Source: Acanthaster planci (lineage: Eukaryota; Echinodermata; Asteroidea; Valvatida; Acanthasteridae). From it: a stretch of DNA of 64,000 nucleotides. The translations under genes and the position numbers were made by a program. The stretch covers positions 158,983-222,982 of the forward strand of contig NW_019091490.1 of NCBI RefSeq assembly GCF_001949145.1, read 5' to 3'. Below, piece by piece: positions 40,872-51,130 of the stretch; the first letter of the stretch is position 1; each line of letters begins with the position of its first letter. A model generated the notes under the pieces. The model saw nothing but the letters and a program-made list of their open reading frames with translations. It ran no database searches and had not been told where the DNA came from.

Positions 40872-43575
40872 GCTTAGTATTTATTTAACCTTCCAAAGCC
40901 TAGTTCCCGCTCTCGCAGACCACTGCTTGTGGACGCACGTGTTGTTTGGAATGATGCCAAACCAAACCGCATGTTCGACGTGGGCAGCGAGACGGGGAAA
41001 CCCTCATATCGTGACTCATGTGACCAAAGGCGTTGTCATCACAAATATTATGCATGTTTAGTGGTTAAGCATCCTGAGAAAGACTAGCCCGAGTGAAGAA
41101 TTAAGCATGAGACAATGACATCCTTGTCTATTTTTGTCTATTACATAAGGGGAAAAATAGAGGAAAAATTTATCAATGAAGTGTGGGTATTATAAGAGGC
41201 GATATTGGCAGCTAAAAGTCTACTCTAAGCAATCTACGGTGTCCTTTTGTATTGTCATGCCTTTCGTTTTAAAAGCTTTTAGATGAAATTGAATTCGACA
41301 CGGGGAAAAGTTGCAGACCACCTTTGATGAATCATTTTGGCGAACCGGATTAAAGTCGTTGATAAGTTTTTTCTTTCCTTTGTTTCTACTAAATTCTAGA
41401 TCAGACCTAAACAGTGCATTACCCCTCTTCAAATTGATGATATTTAAATATGAATAATTTTACCCCCTGGCCTATAGCTTCCTTATGCTTTCACCCTCCA
41501 ACGCCCAAAACTGTCTCCGTACTTCTTTGTCAAATGATATCTGTAACCATTACCGTGTGTGGAATAGTGATGGGTGTGGTACTGGTGGAAGTGGGAGTTT
41601 TGGTTGGCGTTTGTTTTGGGTAATCCGTTTGAAAGTTTTAATTATGGTGCAAAGGGTTTCAATCATTTGATCACAACAATTGAAAGTGCCCCAAACCAAT
41701 GAGAATCGTTGTTCCCTCATCACCAGTGGCATGCATACATCGATTGCCCCGGGCTTTGTGCGTGCGCATACCTTACGTAACAGCTTCCCTGAGTTGTGAA
41801 AGCACAAATCTTCCTATAATATTAAGATCTTGGAAACGTGATCTCCTGAAATTTGAGAGTGTCATTAAGTGTCATCTAACGCCACAAACGTTTTGCTTGC
41901 ATTTTTGCTCTGCAAACAAAAACAAGTGTAACAAGTCTTTAGTTATTATTTAATCTCCATCTAACGGGAAAATGAATTTTGATACTCGACGATTGGGTTC
42001 CGGAATTCAGTCTCCAACCACTCGTTGTAATCCATGCTCTCAAACTCGTGTCGTCATGCTTTCGTCACGAGGAGATGAGCCGATGAGCCGCGAAAGATTT
42101 CCGCGATGACCATATATCGACACGGATCTCTCGTGCGGTTGACGTCAGCAGCGCTACCCGTACAACCCAACCGCGGGGAGAGTTCATTGGATGACGTACA
42201 CGGAAAGCGCGCGGTTAGTATTACGCGCTCAAACCCGACCCCGTGATGCATGGAAAAGGCCCGTACATACAGCACGACAGAGATAGCAAAGGGCGAAATT
42301 GCATGATATCAGGCTGGTCGTATAATGGAAGGCATGACGTTGTGGCGGTATGGGGATGAATAATCGTGCTGGGTCTCTAAACATTATAATACGTGCGACG
42401 ATTGTTGGATGAGTTCAACGTCATGCTGTTATGTTAATCATTAATCCATTTTTAGGTTGTAATACACGTGCTAACAGCACCAGTACCGATAACACGTACA
42501 TATCATCGCTGCAAGAAATCAGCTGAAAATCCCAGTGGTCATCATCTTTAACAATTTTTCATAAATTCAACTTAGTGATAATCTCACTGTTCCTTTTTCT
42601 GATGGTTGGAGATGGATGATTATCGGCCTGCCCTGGAGCCCCGCATAATTATCGTCCAGAACAGCACATGCATGGATATGGCAGGGGATTTGGCGCGCCA
42701 AGAATTTCATACCACGGTTATCTGAAATATGCACACTTGTCTAACTTACGCATGGGAGTTTAAAAAATTGAACAAAATGAACGTTGAACACCGAAAATTG
42801 AGATCAGTTAACAAAGGAAGTGCATTGTGGCTGGTTTTAAGAAAGTTACAAAAAATATAAATCTTAAGGAAACACAAACCTATACGTATAACTCTAGAGG
42901 TAATGTTTTTTAAAGACAAGCCTGGCAGTTCAGAAAAGCTGTTTTATCCTGACTTGACAAATGGTAAAAGCACGGCGGTTATAAAAGAAACAAACCTAAA
43001 GTGAAATCCACAGGTACCTTTTTTACTGTCAGACGCTTCAAGATTCAGCCCGTTCAACCTCTATTGCCCTGGACAATGTGAGCCACCACCAACTGGGAGA
43101 CGACTGATCGGAAAAATGTTTGATATTAAGCATCATTACCATGGAAACGGATCCTGTGAGCTAGAATGACTTCCAGTTGTAGGCCTATATATCAAGATTG
43201 ATAACTCGGCATCAGCTTTGAATCAAAAACGTAAGAACATAGTTTTGCTTGGCGTTAGGCAACTAACAAAGCCTGAACATCGATGGATGGTTTGGACTAT
43301 CAAGTCGACCATTTGGGACTAGGTTCCAGGGCATGGTCGCACCGCAGGTTATGAATAACCGATTTCGTTTATCATTACGGAGGGAACCATTCACATGAAA
43401 ATACATGTAACTGTACGAGATTTCACTGAGCATATGTACGCTGCGAAAATCGCAGCCAAAAGGGAAACATTGGTAACGACGAGATTTTTAGAAGTGAACC
43501 GACTTGGGTCATTCGATTGTTGTACACTATTATGAAGCAATTGACCGCTGTTCTAACCCGAGCTTGCCCTACAGG

Positions 43576-43610
43576 AAAATTGCGCCCTCTCTTGGTCCAA
43601 GTCGGGGCTA
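43576..43610 (+). repeat. dispersed repeat family 1, tail fragment
   Basis: Only the tail GCGCCCTCTCTTGGTCCAAG and TCGGGGC is present, 300 bp upstream of copy C and in the same orientation. Confidence 0.55.
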
Positions 43611-43913
43611 TCTCACAATAGAATCCAGAGTCTCTGTTGCTTGATACGCTTTTACGGGGTATGAATCAAGCAAGGTTTCTCCTTCAAGCTCCTGAAATTT
43701 CGTTCCTCAGTAGCGTCGACTAGTGGCATTGCTTGCAGCTGGATGACATCAATACTTAGGTCTGCTAATGCAGTGGCGTGCCTGTATCCGCTGGAATGCG
43801 ACTGCGGCAAAAAAAGGTGTTTTTAATGACTGTCCTTTTAAAATCTCCCCTTGCAAAGAAAGGCTCTGACGCCATATATGAAGTGTTGGCACTTTCCAAT
43901 GCAATCTGCCTCG

Positions 43914-44384
43914 AGCAAGTGCACCCCCTCACCGGTTGAAAAGAGCAGTAGACGTTAGTCGGGAGTGTACACTTTGTTGGTGGCGATGCGACTGTGACGC
44001 GTGCAGTTCCTAGTCGTTTTTTTTTTTTTTTTTTTTTTTTTTAGTGAACCAGCAAAGTTCAGTTTCAACCAAAGGACTCGGACGTGTATAAGAAAATTTG
44101 GACTCGCAATGCCCTTAATCAGCTTATAGAGTCATTGAATCCACTCGCGGCCATTTTACCGAGCCGAATACAAAGCTTTCCTGGCAATGCCCGCCTTTGT
44201 TCTTCCTGACGTCAATAGAAGGGAGCCAGCCCACGCTTTTGTATTCGGCTGGGTAAAATGGCCGCTGGTTGGCTTCTTTTTCATACACAGGCGTTGCAAG
44301 TCCAGGTTGTTTTAATATACGTCCGTGCCAAAGGAGCCGCTGTTGCTAATAAAATAGCGCCCTCTGTTGGTCAGGTTCGAGGCC
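43914..44384 (+). repeat. dispersed repeat family 1, copy C (interrupted)
   Basis: The copy starts at GAGCAAGTGCACCCCCTCAC, continues through CGGTTGAAAAGAGC and CCTAGTCG, has a run of 26 T at 44017-44042, then GTGAACCAGCAAAGTTCAG and CAACCAAAGGA. A 251-bp element follows. The copy resumes at CCAAAGGAGCCGCTGTTGC and ends at CGCCCTCTGTTGG and TTCGAGGCC. The T-run replaces TTTG or CCTG of the other copies, so it is an expansion inside the repeat. Confidence 0.8.
44077..44327. mobile_element. 251-bp TIR element with 8-bp target duplication
   Basis: The left end CTCGGACGTGTATAAG and the inverted right end CACGGACGTATATTAA match, and the match continues to GGACTCGCAATGCC / GGACTTGCAACGCC. A second, inner inverted pair of about 30 bp (GCGGCCATTTTACC then GAGCCGAATACAAAGC) lies at 44147-44176 and 44235-44265. 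CCAAAGGA flanks both sides (44069-44076, 44328-44335), and the flanking family 1 repeat becomes continuous if the element is removed. An 8-bp duplication fits hAT-like or foldback elements. No coding capacity. Confidence 0.8.
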
Positions 44385-45181
44385 CGTGTAGAACGACGGT
44401 CAAAAATTAAAAGAAAAAAACCTATAATACGAGTCAACCCCACCGTACAAAATTGCCTTCACTGTACATGTATGTATACAGTTTAGTGCAACACAAATGA
44501 TACATAGTGCATCATTTGTTTGAGGTCTGAAGACTGTTGAACATTTCTTTTGTGGCCGATGCCTGACAAGGGTCAAGCCGGCGAGATGCATGACTGAACT
44601 CTCGATAAAGCTTAGCAAAGTTATATTTAAAAAATGCCAAAACCAAAAGTAGGCCCCTGAGACGGCTTCGCATTTTGACATGGATTATTATTTTTCTAAG
44701 TAAAGGAGGGGCTCTTGTTTGAATAACTTCAGTTTCCGAAATTTTGGCTTTTTCTGGTGTTTCTTTAGTTTTGCGCAACAATACTAATCTCAGTGTCAAG
44801 AGAGGATCGGCTTGAGCCTTTTTCTGCCACTTTGATTCAATTAGTATAAGCATTCTTCAGCATAGTCTTGACGTAGCATATCAGAGACAGTCTTGTTTCA
44901 ACGTCACCAGTTATCGATAGTCTTTTTGAAGTTTGCAGTTTCTAAGCGCTAGCGGAGCGGTCTTTACAAAGCGCGCCCTCTGTAGTTTTCAATTACTGCA
45001 TGGTACCCAGACTGCACACAGTCCGCATGGATATGCAAAACGAGAGGGAAACAGACTGGCGTAGCAACGGAACACAACGACGTCGTGGAAACTCGACAGC
45101 AGACTACTGCATTCCGAAGACGTTGATTTCTTGGGTTTTATACCAAATTGCCTAATTTAAGACGCAAATAAACAAAGAAAA

Positions 45182-48100
45182 ATGGCAAAAGAAAGATACC
45201 TTAAAGGTGACGCCATGCCGTTCGCTAAACAGATGAAGAGGTTAATCAACAGTAAAGATTTCAGGTAGGCCTGTCACCTGTTTAACGAGTGGAGCGCGAG
45301 CGCGCGACGACCAACGATGCGACCTCCACATCTCAAGTTCTACGTAGGCCCTAGACCTAGCCCAGGTTTGACGCCAGTAGTAGACCTACGGTCAGGGAGT
45401 CCACCTGGGCTAGGCCTAAAGTTCCAGGATACAGTGCAGTGGTGCTGAAGCTTGTTTGATACACGCCTGGAGACCTGTTGCCTGATTTAACGAACTGACG
45501 AGTAGCAGGACGCTACTTCTAGTTCTACCCCCAGAACCGTGGGGTCCGACGTCCGCCCCGCTCCCAAGTCATGCAAGTGGGAGGGAGAGCGGAGCGGACT
45601 TTGGACCCGACTATTCTGGGGGTAGGACACTACATAAAAAGACTAGCAGGCATGCATACCTGGTTGCTTGACATCACTTGAAAGTTGACACCCTGTGGTG
45701 TACAAACCTACATCATACATGTAAATTATGAGACTGTTCTGAATGACAAAGTGTTAGGCCTAGGCCTGCTGCCTATACCTAAGTAAAAGTAGCCTAATGA
45801 AATAGTTCAATATTTCACCTCCTAAATTTGACTTTTAGGACCTGTTATACCGCCCTGTGGTGGCTGATATTTCACTGCAAGGAAAATTTAATGATATCCC
45901 TCCATGTTTTGAATTCTTCCCTACATTTGTCACATTCTGTCATTGGTCAAATGATCAGCCAATAAGTGTGATTGCTTCTTTCCACAATCTGTCCGTCTTA
46001 CTGTGCAATATGTCAATAATTCAGCCGCTGGGCAAATGCCTAAAGTTTCTTTCAAATTCACAGTTGGGAAAGATCGGGATTGGGAAGTTGGCTTAAACTG
46101 GAGATTTCATACATGATCGACCAGTCATGCTCGGGGGTTGTACAGATTGGCGAATTGCACCCAACAAAATACTTCAGTTGTAGCATAGCATTCAGACTGG
46201 AGGGCTTTCACCTGACATTTGATTTTCTGCAATGACCGTTTGACATACCAATATCCCCTGTGACATGTTGGACATCCCCGTTGACCCCCAGTGACATCAA
46301 GTTCATTGTGGGAGATTCGCGCAAGCAGATCCGGGCCCATCGCTGCATCCTGGCATCTCGCTGTGAGGTCTTCCGCGCCATGTTCGCTGACCAGAACAAC
46401 AAGGAGGACACCCCTTATGTCATGTCAGACGTTGACCCAGACGTCTTCCTGACTGTCTTGGAGTTCATCTACACCAATTGTGTCGCACTGAGCACCAAAA
46501 ATGTAAGTCTAAGATATCAGGAAGCCAGGGGTGGGTCTAGGTATACTGCATGTAAGAATATAAGGGAAAAATGCGACATAGCCCTGTGTGTTCCAGCTTA
46601 TTCCTGTTTTGGGAAAGAAATCTATATGCATGGACATTCTGACTTTTTCCCTACATAGACTTATCGGTGACCAGAAGGCAATAACCTGATTGAAGATGTC
46701 AAATTTAGCAGGGAAATATTGCAGCATTTACTTAGAAGACTTTTGTACATTTTTGGACCAGTTTCATAGAGTTTGCATGCAGGATATCAAGTGATGTCCT
46801 GACATGGAACACTTTATGTCGCATGATTGACATTGGAAGTACAAATGTACCGTGACTCTTGAGGTGCAATCAGGTAGCATAAACCCCGGCATCAATACCT
46901 AAGGGAATTTGGCTGTATGTGCCCCATTTCCCGTTATTTTCCTGTTACTACAATGCACCTGGATCAACAAAATAATGAAGGACTGACCTCCAAAAACTTG
47001 GAAATTATAACAATAAATCAGATATGATTCAGTGAAAACAATTAGCAAATAATTTGATGTTGATGTCCTTCAGATCTTGAAGGCTGTGGTAAATATTCAC
47101 TTCTTTGATCCATTACCAAATATTTGAATAGTATAATTCATGAAGAATAACCAGAAATGAAGCATAGTTGAAAAAGGAAAAAAGACCAAAACACCAATTG
47201 AATGATACCTGACTTCTATTTTTTTTTTTATTTTTCCTTTACTCCAACCTTGGTCAACTCACCCGGCAAGTGCTGATTTAACTGGGGAACTTATAAAAAC
47301 ATGAGACAGTATGAAAAGTGAGTTTTGTGCATTAAAGTTGGAGCAGAGTCATACTTATGATACTGAATAATATTTAAGTAGTTGATAGAATGGAAATTTG
47401 AGTACTCGGAGGTTTGAACTGCTCAGATTGAATTTGCCGATGTACAATTCTTCCCATACAGGCTTTTGAAGTACTGAGCTGTTCCATTGAATACGGCCTG
47501 GATGACCTGAGGAAGGTGTGCGTGGCCTTCCTGATGGACAGCCTGTCGGTCAGCTCCTGCTGCGAGGTCCTGCAGTCGGCCGTCTCCTATGGCCAGGAAG
47601 ACCTGAAGGCCAAGGCACTGGCCTTCATCGACAAGAACACTCAGGTAACCAGACTAGGCTTCAGGCAGGTTTTGACAGGTGTTGGAAGCACTTCTCATGT
47701 GCCAAGTTCAGTGCCAAGTACTGACATGGTTCAGAGAGAACATTGCTTAAGAGCACGGAGATTAAAGTGCACAGAAGTAAAATAAAAGATTAAATTTAAG
47801 ACCTCAGACTCTTACAGGATTGTTAAAACTAAGTTTTGTGGAGAAAAGTACTCAACTGTAGTACTTGTTTTGTCAACCTCCCCCTATTTCGTCTTGGATG
47901 TGCCCTCCACAGAATGTTTGTTCTCAACACAACCGTAGACAACACAGAAGCCGTGTCACACCTACGGTCTCATGTGTCATCGTTGTAAATAATGGTTTGA
48001 GAATTGACGTTTGTGACCAAGTCGCTAGTCACCCAGAGGGTCCATGCCATTGGACTTAATATTACCCTGGCTCTTGTCAAGACCCCCCAGTTATGAGGCT

Positions 48101-49762
48101 GGCTTCACCCTGGTGTTCATTCTCCATTTGAAAATAATCCAGTGAATTTAGGTCTGTTACTAGATTCGAAATGAGCAAGATGGTGCACAATCTGCCATCT
48201 TACCAGTAGCTCCTCACTTGACTTCTCATATATGATGCTTGGTAATAGTAGGGGGTTTCAGCAGGCCTGTGCCAAGGGGGGAGTCGAGGGGGCCAGCCCT
48301 CCCCCCCCTCGGCGGGAAGCTGATCCCCAGTCAGTAAAAGGCATGAACGTATAAATATATATATTTGTTCCTGTGATGTGGCCCTCCTAACTGATACTGT
48401 GGCCCCTCTTAATGCCTGAAGCTGGCGACGGGGCTGGGTTTCAGTGACCCAATACCCCGTCCAAAATGCAAATTCTATGAAGCTGAGGAAGGGACAGGAT
48501 GGAATCTTTTTGACATTGCTATTTCAGTCGCAGGAATGGCTGTTTGGTTAACAGGAATTAATAATTTGGTTGGACAGATTATGAATTCATCTCCAGGAAC
48601 TAATAAATTAATACGTAATTCATACAGAGGAATTTTCTCCCGTAATTTTGGAACACAAAGTAGTCTTTCTTCCCCGAGACCAAAACTGGAGGCCTCTGGT
48701 GAAGCCCCATAATGTGTCATTTTTCAGGGTTACAAATGCGCTACTCTTTAAATCTCCTTTACCCTCAATTTGAATTCAGAGTGTCATCAAGACCAAAGGT
48801 TTTCAGGAGTTGTCCGCTGAGGCCGTGTGCTGCACTCTGCAGAGCTCTAAGCTGACAGCCGACGAGCCGGACATCATAGCGGCTGTGAGGGAGTGGGCAG
48901 CGGCCAACTCGGTAAGCATTTACTCGTTTCGTATTTAGACCCAAAAAAGAAGGAGATTGCGAGACAGGGCTAACCACGAGCCGGAGGTAACGCTGGGTCT
49001 GAAATGCACTCTCAGAGTTCCGGCTATGTCATTGTCAGCGTGCTCCCGCATATTTTTAACAGCAGTAGACCAGTAGCTCCGGATAACAGATCCAAATGCA
49101 GCCTAGCTTGTTCTCACCATGCTGGCTTTCTTTAAGCAAATTTGGGCATAGATTCAGAATTGATTATAAAATGTTACCCTGAGGCAAGTAACCATTTGTT
49201 CTTCTTTCAAAGTTCTTAGCAAAACATAAATTCTTCTCATTAGTCCAAGCAGCTTGTCTTCCTAGTGCTGAATCCCAGTATCCACTACTTCAGCCCCTTC
49301 TTCTAAGAACCACAAAACTCAAGAGATTGGCTTCCATAATACCATCGCAAACCTCCTAGACCATGACGCCATCATGTTCTGTTAGCAGACGCTCACTCGA
49401 CAGCCGATGCAGAAGGTTATCCAGTCTGTGGTCAGGCACATCCGGCTGGCCCTCCTGGCTCCAGATGAGCTGAAGCAACTGGAGAGGGAGAACGAAGCGC
49501 AGCAAATCATTCCCGTAGGTGGCAGCTGTCTGTCCATATGTCTGATTGATTCCTCGCAGAAAACTGTCAATCAGTGCTTCCCTCAGCAAACCCTTCTGTA
49601 AATTTCCTTTTTGTTTTTTTATCCTTTCAGGTCACGGCCATTGCAGCCGCTTGGAAGTTCCATGCCCTCCACGAGTCAGAGCTGGGGAACCCCCAGACCC
49701 AACTTCGTCAAGGGACAATATCTAGACCGTCCCACCGAGGGTTGCACCACTGGGACATGTGA
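45182..49762 (+). CDS. BTBD19: BTB/POZ and BACK domain protein
   Basis: Six exons, 45182-45264, 46292-46502, 47462-47644, 48780-48911, 49389-49514 and 49631-49762, join in frame into 288 aa; human BTBD19 is about 291 aa. The BTB domain is in exons 1-3: DIKFIVGDSRKQIRAHRCIL, RCEVFRAMF and VFLTVLEFIYTNCVAL. The BACK-like part follows (YGLDDLRKVCVAFL, CCEVLQSAVSYGQEDLKAKA, KGFQELSAEAV). Exon 5 has HIRLALLAPDELKQLERENE and exon 6 AWKFHALHESE, both matching the human carboxy half. BTB-BACK proteins often act as cullin-3 adaptors, but BTBD19 has no kelch repeats and its target is unknown. Exon 1 (MAKERYLKGDAMPFAKQM) is less conserved. Exon 5 has a TAGCAG tandem acceptor that could add one glutamine. 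Confidence 0.93.
45525..45626. repeat. long hairpin in BTBD19 intron 1
   Basis: Arms of about 45 nt face each other across an 11-base loop (AGTCATGCAAG). The left arm reads CTACCCCCAGAAC, then GGGTCCGACGTCCGCCCCGC, then TCCCA. The right arm is TGGGAGGGAGAGCGGAGCGG, then ACTTTGGACCC, then ATTCTGGGGGTAGG. It is GC-rich, unlike its surroundings. It may be a MITE or a structured RNA hairpin; the sequence alone does not decide. Confidence 0.75.
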
Positions 49763-51130
49763 ACACAAAATAGCCCTGTCTTTGTTTTGTAATGTGTGTT
49801 TTCCGAGGAGTGCCGAACAGCATATTGTCCTAAAACTTGAAATGTCAGGAAACAGCACCGTGTTTTGAAGCTCGTAAAGCTTCTGAACCATCAGAGAGAC
49901 CAGCTTCTTTCTGATTTTGCTTCGAAGGAACTTTAGTGAAATACTTTCTGAGTGAATCTTATCAAGGGTGCCTCTTTTCCTGGAAGTATTTGAGGTTGTG
50001 TGATTATCTTGCATTGGCTCTAGTGCACCTTTCGTCGGCCACGGTTACTTCCGCGATATCACGCCGAAGGCCAGTTGTTCCATTTTCTGACAGCTGCTCT
50101 CAATTTCATATCGCCCACCTGGGTTGTTGAGTACGGACGTGCACCTGTGGTATGGAATCTTTGGACGTTAGCTTGACCATTCCACTAGATCTGGGCCCTT
50201 TCCTACGATCCACCGAAGACATGTCTAGCTCCACACCCCAGACTAAACCTCAAGTTGGTGTGATGTTCCCTGATGGAGGCTTTGCTGACTATACGATTCA
50301 GATAATCTCTACTGTTAGACAGGTAGTCTCTCTCCAGCATTACCATCGTTTTGTTAGCAGTGAAGAAAACCATTGTGAGGTTAGAAACCTCCTCCATTTA
50401 GTTACGTTTGAAGAGGTTTCAGTCTCCCCAGGAGCAAAGAGTAATGTGACTAGCTGCTAATCTGACAGTAGAGGCCAGTGAATCTGATGACAAGTACATA
50501 ATTCAATTGGACTTCCTCACGCCAGATTTATAAACACACCTGCAAAGTGCAACTTTAAAAGTTTCAAGTAAAGGTTTAAAGCAGTTAATCATTTTAACAG
50601 CCAAATTTTTGTATTTCCAATCCGTATATTTTTGCAATGAAAGGGAATTTGTTGTTACTAATACAGGTATCAGATTTTAAAATGCTTTTCAGGAAACCTA
50701 CTTTTTGTTCTTTACTTTATAAATGTGTAAATTATGCATATTTTTATGTGCATGTATGTACATCTTAAGAATGCAGCAAGTGATACTAATTATAAATTCT
50801 GTGTCTTAACCGTGTGGTTTTATAAAATTAAGTTGATAAAAAAATGTTCGAATGCCAAGTGTTTATGTCCATTTGGCCGAGTAAAGTTCGATTTTGGAAA
50901 TGAACTCTTGAATCTGCAGATCTATCCCACGCAGCTAGTATTAGAGAGTTTTTATTTTAATGTGTATGTGTCTTTCAAACAAGAAATTAAAACTAAGTTT
51001 TTGAACCGTTTCTGTCTTTGTAATTTTTCCTTTTTTTCATAAATCGTCTCGTTGATAAAAGTTGAGTTGAAATGGTTATTGTGCAAATTATCCAGAGCAC
51101 GGAAAAATAAAAAGGAGACGCGGAATAACA
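49763..51130 (+). other. presumed BTBD19 3' untranslated region
   Basis: This AT-rich stretch follows the stop codon and contains no credible exon. A poly(A) signal at 51106-51111 would end it. Confidence 0.4.
51106..51111 (+). terminator. candidate poly(A) signal of BTBD19
   Basis: AATAAA in the context GGAAAAATAAAAAGG, 1.3 kb after the BTBD19 stop codon. It is the most plausible plus-strand signal I noticed in the region, but transcript data are needed. Confidence 0.35.

Larger units (their letters stand above)
40872..45181. other. intergenic stretch upstream of BTBD19
   Basis: No convincing exon was found here. The right end should include the BTBD19 promoter. The repeat nest at 43576-44384 (family 1 copies, a TIR element and a 26-T run) is described separately; the remainder appears unique, with scattered CpG around 42040-42260. 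Confidence 0.5.

Noticed and set aside
44017-44042. Run of 26 T as a reverse-strand retroposon poly(A) tail
   Set aside because: Comparison with the other family 1 copies shows that the run interrupts the middle of the repeat, where they have only TTTG or CCTG, so it is an internal expansion.
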